A DNA stretch of 64,000 nt from assembly GCA_017416685.1 (NCBI GenBank), contig JAFQBN010000003.1:1-64000 (forward strand), read 5' to 3'. The translations under genes were made by a program, and so were the position numbers. The notes beneath the pieces were generated by a model that was given only the letters and a program-made list of their open reading frames with translations, searched no databases and was not told the origin of the DNA. This DNA is from Oscillospiraceae bacterium (GTDB taxonomy: Bacteria > Bacillota > Clostridia > Oscillospirales > Oscillospiraceae). Positions 8,739 to 18,004 of the stretch are shown piece after piece (the stretch's first letter is position 1; every line of letters starts with the position of its first letter).

Positions 8739-8814
8739 AATGTGTGATATAATTCGACATTATATGGCGCAAGAGGTACTGAAACGCCGAACGCGGGCGA
8801 AGGAGGCACCAGAA

Positions 8815-11160
8815 ATGGGCAAAACCGGAAGAGGGAAAGAGAATAAAACGTTGGCGCGTACTGTCTGCGCATCGGGCGTTCTGCCGTACCTGGCGGCAGT
8901 TGTGCTGTTTTTTGCAGTGTGCCTGGGGGCGTTGTCCACTGCGAAGGGAACTGCGATGCTGCTGCTGGCAGCAACCCTTGTGGTGGGGATCGTCCGGATA
9001 AAGCACCTGAGCGCGAGGATCGGTTGGCCGCTGGTTGCTCTGTTCGCGGTGGTCGCGATGGATTTTCTGTCCACATTCTATGCTGCGGCGGGGAAATTCG
9101 CTTTGACCGAATTTCTGAAAATTGTGGTGGCCTTCTGTGTGGCGCTGCTGTTGCTGGCGCTGACACCTGCGCAGGAGTCTGCGCCCGGCAGCTGGATCGC
9201 CGGTATGCTTGCCCGTGCCGCCGCACTGATGGGACTGGTGAGCATTGACCTGCTGTCCACCCGCTGGCTCAGCGGCGCAGTGGTCCGCATTTTACAGCTG
9301 TTCGGCACCGATTTTGCATTCCTGCTCGGCGTGGAAGACGGGATCCGCATGACCTCCATGATTCGCAACCCCAACGTCTTTGCCGGTGTGGCCGGTATCG
9401 GGGTGCTTCTGTCGCTTGGCTTGGCGGCGTCCTGCAAACAGGGCAAGACGCGCAGGAACCATCTGGTTTGCCTGTTCATCAACGCGCTGTCCTTCGTGCT
9501 GGCGTTCAGCATGGGTGCAACGGCTATGATCGCCGCTGCATTTTTGGTTTATCTTCTGCTGGAACAGGCGCATAAGCGGGCGGGACTGCTTGTTTTGATG
9601 GTGGAAACATTGATTGTGACCGTGGCGGCTGTGATCCCCATTGCGGCCACGTCGTTCGGCATCTGGCGCGGACTGCAGCCGGTTCCCATGCTGTGCGTGG
9701 TGTGCGGCGGGGTGATGCTGTGCCTTCTGGACCGATTTGCGGGGCAGCCGCTGTCGGATAAGCTGGCCGGACACGGCAGGGCAATTTTGGCAGGCATCGC
9801 CGGTATACTCGCAGCTGTGCTGGCCTTTTCGGTGGCGGCGTACCATCTGACCGGAGCGACGGAACTGGCCGCGGGAGAGAGCCTGCACCGCAGTATTTAT
9901 CCGCAGCCGGGACTCTACACCGTCAGCGCGCAGACCTCTGCGCCGGTCACGGTGGTCATCGAAAGCCAGAACCGGGAACAGACTATGATGCACACCCGGA
10001 CGCAGCTGTACCGGGGCGATCTGGCACAGGCGGAATTCGACGTTGCGAAGGACTGTCTGGTCGTTTATATGACCTTTACCGCCCGGGAGGACACCCGGCT
10101 GTCCCAAGTGGTGTGGTCGGGTGAGCGTGATGAGGGCGAGGTCCCTTTAGGGTACAAACTGCTGCCCGGCTTCATAGCCAACCGCATTCAGGGCCTGTTT
10201 GCCAATCAGAACGCGATTCAGCGCACGGTGTTTTTTGAAGACGGCATCAAGCTGTTCCTGCGCAGTCCGGTGTTTGGCTGCGGCATCGGTGGCTATGAGA
10301 GCGGATTGATGAGTGTGCAGCGCTTTTATTATGAGACAAAATACGCCCATAACCACTACATTCAGGTCATGGTGGAAACGGGCGTTGTCGGATTGATCCT
10401 GTTTGCCGGCCTGCTGATTGCCTGCGCGGCGGCTGTGCTGCGCTGCCGGCGCAGAAAGCCGGATGCTGCGCTGACGGCCTGTCTGGGTGCGGCGCTGGTG
10501 TTTATGGCCGGTCATGGAGGCGTGGAGGTAGTATTCTCCCACTATGCCTATCTGCCCTTTGCCTTTGGTGTGTTTGCGCTGATCAATCTGTGCTGTGCTG
10601 CTCCGGTTTCCGGGCGCGGTGTACGCACGGGCGCTGCGGCGGGGATCGCGCTGGTTTTGGTCGCGTTCTTCGTGCTGCTGGGCGGCAACCTCCGGGCAAG
10701 ACGGCTGTTCGGCATGGAAATGCTTTCATTCACCGATCTGGAGCAGGCGGTCAGACTGGACCGATATGAGCGGGCCGATTATATGCTTTCCTATATATCT
10801 GCGGCGCCCAACGCGCCGGACAACCCGCAGATACAGGAGCGGGCGGCCCAATACGCCGAGGAGCTGGCGGGGGTGGACTCCAAGACCATTCCTACCTATC
10901 TTGCCGATTACTACTTTGCAAACGGGGATACGGAGCGCGGCTTCGCTATGGTGGAGAAATACGTGCGCTACGCCGCCTCCGGGGCGCAGACGTGGCAGTG
11001 GGCTTTTGATACGCTGGAGCGGTATGAACTGGACTCGCAGTTCTTCCGCGACGGAGTGGCGCACATTGTCGAACTTATGGATCGGTGGAATGAAGAGAAC
11101 ATGGGGCAAATCACACTCACCCCGGGCAATCGGGCATTTCTTCAAAGAATAGGTGTGTAA
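8815..11160 (+). CDS. O-antigen ligase/polymerase (Wzy/WaaL-like) membrane protein
   Basis: A 781-residue multi-spanning protein. About ten hydrophobic helices precede an extracytoplasmic loop region (around residues 360-480). Then comes the Wzy_C-type core, FGCGIGGYESGLMSVQRFYY followed by AHNHYIQVMVETGVVGLI; the H-N-H/Y-x-Q pattern is characteristic of O-antigen ligase/polymerase proteins. A soluble C-terminal tail of about 150 residues (NPQIQERAAQYAEEL) looks TPR-like. The start MGKTGRGKENKTLA has AGGAGG 9 bases upstream. It is the first gene of a three-gene rightward block, with a sugar-phosphate transferase and a GT4, and likely polymerises or ligates the surface polymer on the outer face of the membrane. 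Confidence 0.85.
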   Translation: MGKTGRGKENKTLARTVCASGVLPYLAAVVLFFAVCLGALSTAKGTAMLLLAATLVVGIVRIKHLSARIGWPLVALFAVVAMDFLSTFYAAAGKFALTEFLKIVVAFCVALLLLALTPAQESAPGSWIAGMLARAAALMGLVSIDLLSTRWLSGAVVRILQLFGTDFAFLLGVEDGIRMTSMIRNPNVFAGVAGIGVLLSLGLAASCKQGKTRRNHLVCLFINALSFVLAFSMGATAMIAAAFLVYLLLEQAHKRAGLLVLMVETLIVTVAAVIPIAATSFGIWRGLQPVPMLCVVCGGVMLCLLDRFAGQPLSDKLAGHGRAILAGIAGILAAVLAFSVAAYHLTGATELAAGESLHRSIYPQPGLYTVSAQTSAPVTVVIESQNREQTMMHTRTQLYRGDLAQAEFDVAKDCLVVYMTFTAREDTRLSQVVWSGERDEGEVPLGYKLLPGFIANRIQGLFANQNAIQRTVFFEDGIKLFLRSPVFGCGIGGYESGLMSVQRFYYETKYAHNHYIQVMVETGVVGLILFAGLLIACAAAVLRCRRRKPDAALTACLGAALVFMAGHGGVEVVFSHYAYLPFAFGVFALINLCCAAPVSGRGVRTGAAAGIALVLVAFFVLLGGNLRARRLFGMEMLSFTDLEQAVRLDRYERADYMLSYISAAPNAPDNPQIQERAAQYAEELAGVDSKTIPTYLADYYFANGDTERGFAMVEKYVRYAASGAQTWQWAFDTLERYELDSQFFRDGVAHIVELMDRWNEENMGQITLTPGNRAFLQRIGV

Positions 11161-11189
11161 AACGCGCGGCAGGAATGGAGGCGGGAGCC

Positions 11190-12581
11190 GTGATAAAAGA
11201 AAATCAGCGGCTGATCAATCAACTGAATGTGGTCAGCGACGGACTAATCATCCTGCTGATGATGCCGGTGGCTTTTTGGCTGCGTTTTTTTGTTATGCCG
11301 GATGGCCGGGTCTCTGTACCTTTTCCTGCGTATATGCTGCTGGCCCTTGTAATGAGCCTGCTGTGCCTGTTTACGTATGCGGCTTTCGGCATGTACCAGT
11401 CCTTTCGCAGGGTCCCTGTCATGAAGGAACTCAGACGGCTGTGGCTGGCCAGCTTGCTGGACATGGCCCTTGGCTTGAGCGGACTGTTTGTTGTTCGCAG
11501 CATTGACTTTTCCCGCTGGACCATGGCGCTGTTCTTCGTTTTGAGCGTTGGCGGCCTGAGTGCAAAGCGCGTGCTGGGGCGCGCGTTCATGCGCGGGATG
11601 CGGGCGAAGGGCTATAACCAGAAGCACGTCATCGTTTTGGGGTGCGGGAATACGGCAGATAAGTATTTGCGGATCGTTGAGAAGGAACGTTATTTGGGAT
11701 ACCATGTGGCCGGATATGTCGCCCCCGCGCCCATGGAAGGGCAGGGGCAGCTGCGGTACTTTGGCACCTATGACCGGCTGGAGGAAATTCTGGATGAGCA
11801 GCGCCCGGATGAGGTGGTCTGCGCGGTGGAGCCGGAGGATTACAAGTACACACCGATGCTGATCGCCGCCTGTGAAAAGACGGGGACAAAACTGGCCATC
11901 ATCCCGTTCTACTCCGACTATATGACATCAAGCCCCCAATTCGACAACATTGGCGGAGTCCCTTTGCTGAATATCCGCCGGATCCCGCTGGACAACTGGG
12001 GCAACGCCTTTGTCAAGCGGGTGGCTGACGTGGTTTTTTCGGGCCTTTTGCTTTTGCTGACCAGCCCCATCATGCTGGTTTGTGCGATCGGAGTAAAGCT
12101 GTCCTCGCCCGGACCGGTGATTTTTCGACAGGAACGGATGGGGCGCGGCAAACGCACTTTCTGCATGTATAAGTTCCGGTCCATGCGCATCAATGATGCC
12201 CAGAACACGGGGTGGAGCCGCAACGAGGACGAGCGCAAGACCGGGTTTGGCGCCTTTATCCGCAAGTTTTCTCTGGATGAGCTGCCTCAGCTGTTTAACG
12301 TATTCAAAGGGGATATGAGCCTTGTGGGACCCAGACCGGAGCTGCCCTACTACGTGGAGCGCTTCAAGGAGGAAGTGCCCCTTTACATGGTCAAGCATCA
12401 GGTTCGTCCCGGCATCACCGGCTGGGCGCAGGTCAACGGATTGCGGGGAGATACTTCGATCAAAACGCGCATTGAATACGATCTGTACTATATTGAGCAT
12501 TGGACTGCACTTCTGGACATAAAGATCCTGATCATGACCATCTTCGGAGGGAAATTTATTAACGGCGAATCGCTGAAATGA
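11190..12581 (+). CDS. Initiating polyprenyl-phosphate sugar-phosphate transferase (WbaP/CpsE-like)
   Basis: A 463-residue protein: about five N-terminal membrane helices, a CoA-binding-like Rossmann middle domain (VIVLGCGNTADKYLRIVE), then the bacterial sugar transferase domain with KRVADVVFSGLLLLLTSPIM, FRQERMGRG, YKFRSMRIN, SLDELPQLFNVFKGDMSLVG and RPGITGWAQVNG. This family transfers a sugar-1-phosphate to undecaprenyl phosphate and starts repeat-unit assembly. I chose a GTG start (MIKENQRLINQL) because GGAGG lies 8 bases before it; an ATG 15 bases upstream would leave no spacing from its own site. It is cotranscribed with the Wzy-like and GT4 genes. Confidence 0.9.
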   Translation: MIKENQRLINQLNVVSDGLIILLMMPVAFWLRFFVMPDGRVSVPFPAYMLLALVMSLLCLFTYAAFGMYQSFRRVPVMKELRRLWLASLLDMALGLSGLFVVRSIDFSRWTMALFFVLSVGGLSAKRVLGRAFMRGMRAKGYNQKHVIVLGCGNTADKYLRIVEKERYLGYHVAGYVAPAPMEGQGQLRYFGTYDRLEEILDEQRPDEVVCAVEPEDYKYTPMLIAACEKTGTKLAIIPFYSDYMTSSPQFDNIGGVPLLNIRRIPLDNWGNAFVKRVADVVFSGLLLLLTSPIMLVCAIGVKLSSPGPVIFRQERMGRGKRTFCMYKFRSMRINDAQNTGWSRNEDERKTGFGAFIRKFSLDELPQLFNVFKGDMSLVGPRPELPYYVERFKEEVPLYMVKHQVRPGITGWAQVNGLRGDTSIKTRIEYDLYYIEHWTALLDIKILIMTIFGGKFINGESLK

Positions 12582-12609
12582 GCATGCGAAGCTGAGAAAG
12601 GAGCTGCAT

Positions 12610-13734
12610 ATGGCAAGCAAGGTGCTGTTTTGCGCATCTACATACTCGCATATCTGCAACTTTCACCTACCTTATCTGAAGATGTTCCGGGATGCGGGGT
12701 GGCAGACCCACGTGGCCTGCGCAGGCGCGGAAACGGATATTCCATGGGCAGATGCGGTGATACATTTGCCCTTCCGAAAAGCCATGACGGCCCCGGGCAA
12801 CCTCTGGGCCGCGGCAAAGCTGCGCCGGCAGATCCGCGCGGAGCGATATGACCTTGTGATCACCCACACCTCTCTTGCGGCCTTTTTCACCCGGCTTGCT
12901 ATGCTGGGGTGGAAGCGGCGGCCGGTTGTGGTCAATATGGTCCATGGATATCTGTTTGACGACAGGACCGGCCCGGCGAAGCGGCGGCTTCTGCTGGCGG
13001 CCGAGCGGCTGACGGCACCGGTGACAGACCTGGTTCTGACCATGAACCGGCAGGACTATGAGATCGCGCGCCGATACAGGCTGGCCGACCGGGTGGAGGA
13101 AATTCCCGGTGTGGGCGTAGATTTTGAGAAAATGTGCGCGGACAAGGCGCGTGACCGAGATTCGCTGCGGCGGGATGCGGGCATTGCGCAGGATGCGTTC
13201 GTGCTGTTCTACGCGGCGGAGCTGTCCAAACGGAAGAGTCAGCAGGTCCTGATTCGCGCCATGGCGCATCTGCCGGAGTGTGTGGTTTTGGTGCTGGCGG
13301 GGGAAGGGGCCATGGGGGAGTATTACCGCGGTCTTGCCCGGCGCATGGGGATACATCATCGGGTCATACTCCCCGGTCATGTATCCGACGTGGGGCGATG
13401 GTACGCCGCGGCAGACGCGGTGGCGGCGTCCAGCCGCAGCGAGGGTCTGCCGTTCAATATCATGGAGGCCATGCACTGCGGGGTGCCTGTGGTAGCCAGC
13501 GAGGTGAAAGGTCATACAGACCTGATTTGCCACGGAGAGACCGGCCTGCTTTACCCTTACGGCGACTGTACGGCCTGTGCGCAGGCGGTGCAGCGGCTGA
13601 TGGATGACCCGGAACTGGCCCGAAAGCTGGGCGCAAATGCCCGGGAGCGGGCGGCGGAATACGGCATAGACTCTGTGGGCAAACTTGTATTCCACAAGTA
13701 CATAAGCTGCGTGAAGCAGCCGGCGGAAGTCTGA
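12610..13734 (+). CDS. Glycosyltransferase family 4 (EPS/teichoic type)
   Basis: A 374-residue GT-B fold glycosyltransferase. The N-terminal acceptor domain begins KVLFCASTYSHICNFHLPYL. The C-terminal nucleotide-sugar domain carries LFYAAELSKRKSQQVLIRA, then VAASSRSEGLPFNIMEAMHCG with the E-x7-E motif, and PVVASEVKGHTDLI. GAAAGGAGC precedes the ATG. It is the third and last gene of the rightward block and ends just before a bidirectional terminator. It probably adds the second or later sugar to the lipid-linked unit in the cytosol. The donor sugar is unknown. Confidence 0.9.
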   Translation: MASKVLFCASTYSHICNFHLPYLKMFRDAGWQTHVACAGAETDIPWADAVIHLPFRKAMTAPGNLWAAAKLRRQIRAERYDLVITHTSLAAFFTRLAMLGWKRRPVVVNMVHGYLFDDRTGPAKRRLLLAAERLTAPVTDLVLTMNRQDYEIARRYRLADRVEEIPGVGVDFEKMCADKARDRDSLRRDAGIAQDAFVLFYAAELSKRKSQQVLIRAMAHLPECVVLVLAGEGAMGEYYRGLARRMGIHHRVILPGHVSDVGRWYAAADAVAASSRSEGLPFNIMEAMHCGVPVVASEVKGHTDLICHGETGLLYPYGDCTACAQAVQRLMDDPELARKLGANARERAAEYGIDSVGKLVFHKYISCVKQPAEV

Positions 13735-13741
13735 ATAGTAT

Positions 13742-13776
13742 AAAAGGCGCCCTGTCTTATGACAGGGCGCCTTTTT
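13742..13776. terminator. Bidirectional terminator between the convergent polysaccharide blocks
   Basis: AAAAGGCGCCCTGTC and GACAGGGCGCCTTTT form a perfect 15-base stem with a 4-base loop. There is an A run on one side and a T run on the other, so it can end both the GT4 and the Wzt transcripts. Confidence 0.92.
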
Positions 13777-13779
13777 ATA

Positions 13780-14520
13780 TTATTTTTTCTCCAAAAATGC
13801 CTGATAGCGGTCGCAGATCCCCTGAACGTCGTCTCCGAACTCCACCTGTTCGCCCTTGTGCAGCCACAGGATCTTGCTGCACATCTGGCGGACCTGAGCG
13901 ATGGAGTGGGACACCAAAATGGTGGTCGTGCCGCCTTGAATGATATCGCGCATCTTTGCTTCGCTCTTCTTGCGGAAGGCGCCATCGCCTACGGAAAGAA
14001 CTTCGTCTAGGATGAGGATGTCCGGCCGGACAAGGGAGGCGATGGAGAAAGCCAGCCGGGACTTCATTCCGGAGGACAGCTGCTTGAAGGGACGGTCCTC
14101 AAAATCTTTCAGCTCGGCAAATTCGATGATCTGGTCATACATTTCGTTCATGAATTTGCGGGTGTACCCCAGCATGGCACCGCGCAGGTAGGCGTTTTCG
14201 CGCACGGTCAGGTCGCCGTCGAAGCCGCTGGCCAGCTCCAGCAGGGCGGCGATGGTCCCCTCGCGCCGGACCCAACCGCGGGTGGGTTCCATGATACCGG
14301 AAATGGCTTTGAGCAGGGTGGACTTTCCGGCGCCGTTGGTACCGATGATGCCCAGCATATCTCCTTTTTCCAAAGAGAACGTGATGTCCTTGTCTGCCCA
14401 GAATTCCGTGACGTGGTATTGACCCTTCAGCTTGCGCATCACGTACTCTTTCAGACCGATGTCCTTGAAGTCCCCCGTCATATAGCGGATGGAAACATCA
14501 TTCACTTCCAATATGCTCAT
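13780..14520 (-). CDS. Polysaccharide/teichoic acid ABC exporter, ATP-binding subunit (Wzt/TagH-like)
   Basis: A 246-residue ABC ATPase. The Walker A motif is IIGTNGAGKSTLLKAISG, the signature QLSSGMKSRLAFSIA and Walker B ILILDEVLSVGD; the switch His is in ILVSHS. The short N-terminal lead-in and VRREGTIAALLELASGFDGD are typical of the KpsT/Wzt/TagH class, which drives export of lipid-linked polymers. It lacks the long C-terminal carbohydrate-binding domain of some Wzt proteins. It is the last gene of the leftward block, 11 bases after the permease gene, and forms the exporter with it. Confidence 0.92.
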   Translation of the reverse strand: MSILEVNDVSIRYMTGDFKDIGLKEYVMRKLKGQYHVTEFWADKDITFSLEKGDMLGIIGTNGAGKSTLLKAISGIMEPTRGWVRREGTIAALLELASGFDGDLTVRENAYLRGAMLGYTRKFMNEMYDQIIEFAELKDFEDRPFKQLSSGMKSRLAFSIASLVRPDILILDEVLSVGDGAFRKKSEAKMRDIIQGGTTTILVSHSIAQVRQMCSKILWLHKGEQVEFGDDVQGICDRYQAFLEKK

Positions 14521-14531
14521 GAGACCCTCCG

Positions 14532-15299
14532 TTATACGTAATACAGGAATTTGGTGTTGTATTTTTTGTATATCCAGCAGCCCAGACCCAGCACGATGAT
14601 CACGTCTGCCGCCATAAGCAGGTGGAACCAGACAGAGGGGATGGCGGCGTCAATGACGATTTTGCGGAAGTAGCGGATGAACAGATACACCGGGTTGAGA
14701 AGGAACAGGTTCCGGATCATAGGAGCATAACCGTCGATGCTGTAGAAGATGGCGGACATGTACATCAGCAGCTGGGTGAACACGGACCACAGATACTGGA
14801 CATCACGGAAAAAGACGAACAGGGCGGACAGAATGAGGCCGACACCGAGATTGAACAGCAGCAGGCACACAATGGGGTAGAGCAGGAGGATGAATTTCCA
14901 GGTGAAGGTGATGCCGTCCAGAACGCAGAACAGGAAGAATACGCACAGGGTCAGCGCGAAGTTGATCAGGGTCTGCACATTTTTGGACAGCAAAAACATG
15001 TATTTTGGTACGTTCACCTTGGTGAAGATGCCTGCGTTGCTCATCAGGGCGGTCATGCCCTGAGAGGTGGACTCGTTGAAATAGGAAAACACAAGGTTGC
15101 CGCAAAAAAGATAGGTGGTGTAGTGGACCATGGAGCGGCCAAAAAACTGCGTGAAAACCAGCCGCATGACCAGCAGGGTCAGCAGCGGGGACAGCACGCT
15201 CCAGGCCATGCCCAAAACCGTGCGCTTGTATTTCTTTTTGAAATCACGCTTGACCAGTTCCTCGAAGAGGAATTGATACTGAAACAGCTTTTGAAGCAT
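14532..15299 (-). CDS. Polysaccharide/teichoic acid ABC exporter, permease subunit (Wzm/TagG-like)
   Basis: A 255-residue ABC-2 type permease with six membrane helices. The N-terminal RDFKKKYKRTVLGMAWSVL and the conserved LNPVYLFIRYFRKIV near the C-terminus are marks of the KpsM/Wzm/TagG family. It lies between the TagF-like fusion and the ATPase with very short gaps, so it is cotranscribed with both. It would translocate the finished lipid-linked chain to the outer face of the cell membrane. Confidence 0.92.
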   Translation of the reverse strand: MLQKLFQYQFLFEELVKRDFKKKYKRTVLGMAWSVLSPLLTLLVMRLVFTQFFGRSMVHYTTYLFCGNLVFSYFNESTSQGMTALMSNAGIFTKVNVPKYMFLLSKNVQTLINFALTLCVFFLFCVLDGITFTWKFILLLYPIVCLLLFNLGVGLILSALFVFFRDVQYLWSVFTQLLMYMSAIFYSIDGYAPMIRNLFLLNPVYLFIRYFRKIVIDAAIPSVWFHLLMAADVIIVLGLGCWIYKKYNTKFLYYV

Positions 15300-15304
15300 A
15301 AAAA

Positions 15305-17989
15305 CTACCTCTGTTTATCCAACTCCATGATTTTTTCGTAAACGCGCCGGCAGTTGTTCCGGTCGTTGAATGCGAAGAACCTGTCGATGCGTTCACGGTA
15401 CTTGTCTTTCAGCTGACAGCCGTTTTCCATGTACTCGATGATACGGGAAACGAGGGCATCTATTGTGTACTCGATCTCGCCGAACCCGTCGCGCTCGTAG
15501 TCGAAATAGCCCCGGCGACCGATATGCTCTCCGCCGAAGAATCGTTCGAAATCAAACTGAAAGTACAAAAGGGGTTTGCGCAGATACGAAAAATCAAAGA
15601 CGGCGGAAGAATAATCCGTGATCACCAGGTCGCTGGTCGCGTAAATGTTGTTATAGCTGTCTGAAATGGAGCAGAATTCCACGTCGGGGTGCTTGTCAAA
15701 TGCGCTGATGGTCGGCATGGTGTTTGGGTGGGGCATGAACCGGAGCTTGTACCCGTATTTCTTTGCGGCGGCAATTAAGCGGCTGTCATTGATCAGGGCA
15801 TTATACGTGTTTCTGTATTCCGAATCGAGGAAGCTGCTGTTATACTGACGCTCAAAGGTTTGCTGGTTTGTGGCTGCGGTCAGATACATTCTCCAGGTTG
15901 GGAGGAACGTGATGTACCGGGCGTTTGCGGACTTCCGGCGGTCAAACCTCGGCATACCCGTGAGCCACACAACGGAATCGTCGTAAAAGTACGTAGAGGT
16001 GTTCAGAATGGACCGGTATTCTGCGGGGCAGCTGGTTACAAAACCGGCAAAATTGCAGTTGTATCGGTTCAGCCAGGAGGAGACGTCGTCTTTGGTAATT
16101 CCGTGCTGCAAAAAAATGAATTTGTTATTGCACAGGATATCGCGATATGGGTCGTGATATCCGTAGAAGGGGTTGAGTGTGATCTTATCCGCCTGAGCGG
16201 AAATCGTATAGTCGCCCAACAGATGGAGCAGCTTGTGCCGGAAAGAGAGGTTGTCTACCACCGGACCGATCCTGCACATCCGCTTATAGTCCGAACAGAG
16301 CTTGCTGATGACGAAGTATGCCTTGAAATCGCGCTTTTTCATCTGCATCAAATAGCGAAAGAACGCCTCTCCGTTATCGTCGGCCTTCACAACACGGTCG
16401 GAAACCAGCCAAATGGGCTTTCTCTTCAAGCACTTTACGATGTGGTAACAAATGCGCGCAAGGACGGCCTTCCGCCCGCCGTGCAGATTCTTTTTCCAAA
16501 GCTCCCGGCAGAACCGCCACTCGCTTTGCAGGCGTTTTCTTCTTCCGCAGCCTTCCACCAAAAGCCGGCCCCTGGAGAAATACACCTTTCGGGCGTCCCT
16601 GACAAAGTAGGAATGGCTGTATACATTGCTTATGGGGGCGAATTGGCCGAATCGGAAATCGCGGACCCGGGAAGTCCAGTCTTCGTGCCGGAAGAAAAAT
16701 GCCACAACGTGCTGCGCGTTGAGCTCGCCCAGGGGGACCGAACAGGTAAAGCCCCACAGATCTGCGACCTTTTTCCCCAAACAGAAGGTGGGGTGTTCCC
16801 GGTCAAACATAGTGCAGGAAACTCTGACCCCGTCCACCTCCAGAAAAAGCTCGGGAGTTTCGTAGACGGGTGCGACGACACTGCCCTCGATGGAAAGTAC
16901 GCCGCTGCGCACGTTCAGAAACTCGATTTTGACCGGGAGATACCGGGAGAAGTGCAGGGCGGTCGTGCGGAAGCAATACAATGTATCATCTGCGGCTCTT
17001 ACTTTTAGGGGCTTCTGGCCGTACTTTTCGCTCAGGACATACAGTTTGTGTTCGTGGAATAGGTGCTTTTGCTCCAAAATGATGTCGTCTTCGATGTGGT
17101 TCAGGACGTAGGACAGCTGCTGGAAAAAGGCCTCTTGTTCCTCGTCGGTAAGAAGTCCCTCCGGAATGTGTTCCCGCCTGATTTTCCACTGCAGATCGTA
17201 CATGATCATGAACTGCACGAACTTGGGGACATGACCCAGCTTTTCGCGGCAGTAATCCATTGCCCAGGCACTGTACCGCTCCAGATAGGTGAGGTAAAAC
17301 CCTTTTTTTGACGGCGCGCCCGACACGATGGATGCAGGGTGCTTTCTGTAATTGTACTGACAGCCGGTCACAATGCCCAGCGTCTGCTTGTCGGTCAGGA
17401 TCTTTACAAACTCTCTGGCGTCCTCGGCGGTCACGATCTCGGTATCGAAATCCATTACCCGGGCCGCTTCGTTTGTGATGAACGCACTGGCCGCCTGCAG
17501 GTGGATCATGGAGTATTCCTTCGTCAAATCGGCCACGCGGGTCCCGTTTGCAAACTTGTAGTGCAGCGGGTGCTGGCCCGGCCAGACGCCAAAGGGGATG
17601 ATCGGAACACAGGCCACGTCGGTTTCCTGCTCGTGTTCCCGGAAAAAGCGGTGGACCGCGGAGAACGTGTTGGCGGAAAACGAATCGTCAGGGTCGCAGA
17701 AATTGATATACCGCCCCACGGCATACTTTAATCCCGTGTTGCGGGCAGAGGACAGGCCGCCGTTTTCTTTGTGGATCACCTTGATGTTATCGGGATAACG
17801 GCGTGCATATTCGTCGCAAATGGTACCGCTTTGGTCCGTGGAGCCGTCGTCGACAAAAATGAGCTGCACCCGATCAAAGCCGAAGTCCTGCGCAAGGATG
17901 CTGTCGACGGCTTCCCGGATGTATTTTTCCATGTTGTATACGGACATTACGATGGAAAACTCGAAGGGGTATTTTGCGGTCTGGATCAT
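15305..17989 (-). CDS. Bifunctional glycosyltransferase family 2 / CDP-glycerol:glycerophosphotransferase (TagF-like) fusion
   Basis: An 894-residue two-enzyme fusion. The N-terminal GT2 domain (about 1-300) starts FSIVMSVYNMEKYIREAVDS and has the metal site NFCDPDDSFS. The C-terminal domain (about 520-890) is of the CDP-glycerol glycerophosphotransferase type: FIFLQHGITKDDVSSWLN, WLTGMPRFDRR, a PHPNT phosphate-binding stretch, and ATSDLVITDYSSAVFDFSYL. The region between them (about 330-500) is a beta-rich linker domain of the kind seen in TagF/CpsF-like fusions. The pair suggests that the polymer contains sugar plus glycerol- or ribitol-phosphate. It is the third gene of the leftward block, after two glycosyltransferases. 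Confidence 0.88.
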   Translation of the reverse strand: MIQTAKYPFEFSIVMSVYNMEKYIREAVDSILAQDFGFDRVQLIFVDDGSTDQSGTICDEYARRYPDNIKVIHKENGGLSSARNTGLKYAVGRYINFCDPDDSFSANTFSAVHRFFREHEQETDVACVPIIPFGVWPGQHPLHYKFANGTRVADLTKEYSMIHLQAASAFITNEAARVMDFDTEIVTAEDAREFVKILTDKQTLGIVTGCQYNYRKHPASIVSGAPSKKGFYLTYLERYSAWAMDYCREKLGHVPKFVQFMIMYDLQWKIRREHIPEGLLTDEEQEAFFQQLSYVLNHIEDDIILEQKHLFHEHKLYVLSEKYGQKPLKVRAADDTLYCFRTTALHFSRYLPVKIEFLNVRSGVLSIEGSVVAPVYETPELFLEVDGVRVSCTMFDREHPTFCLGKKVADLWGFTCSVPLGELNAQHVVAFFFRHEDWTSRVRDFRFGQFAPISNVYSHSYFVRDARKVYFSRGRLLVEGCGRRKRLQSEWRFCRELWKKNLHGGRKAVLARICYHIVKCLKRKPIWLVSDRVVKADDNGEAFFRYLMQMKKRDFKAYFVISKLCSDYKRMCRIGPVVDNLSFRHKLLHLLGDYTISAQADKITLNPFYGYHDPYRDILCNNKFIFLQHGITKDDVSSWLNRYNCNFAGFVTSCPAEYRSILNTSTYFYDDSVVWLTGMPRFDRRKSANARYITFLPTWRMYLTAATNQQTFERQYNSSFLDSEYRNTYNALINDSRLIAAAKKYGYKLRFMPHPNTMPTISAFDKHPDVEFCSISDSYNNIYATSDLVITDYSSAVFDFSYLRKPLLYFQFDFERFFGGEHIGRRGYFDYERDGFGEIEYTIDALVSRIIEYMENGCQLKDKYRERIDRFFAFNDRNNCRRVYEKIMELDKQR

Positions 17990-18004
17990 GTCTCTGTCTC
18001 CTTT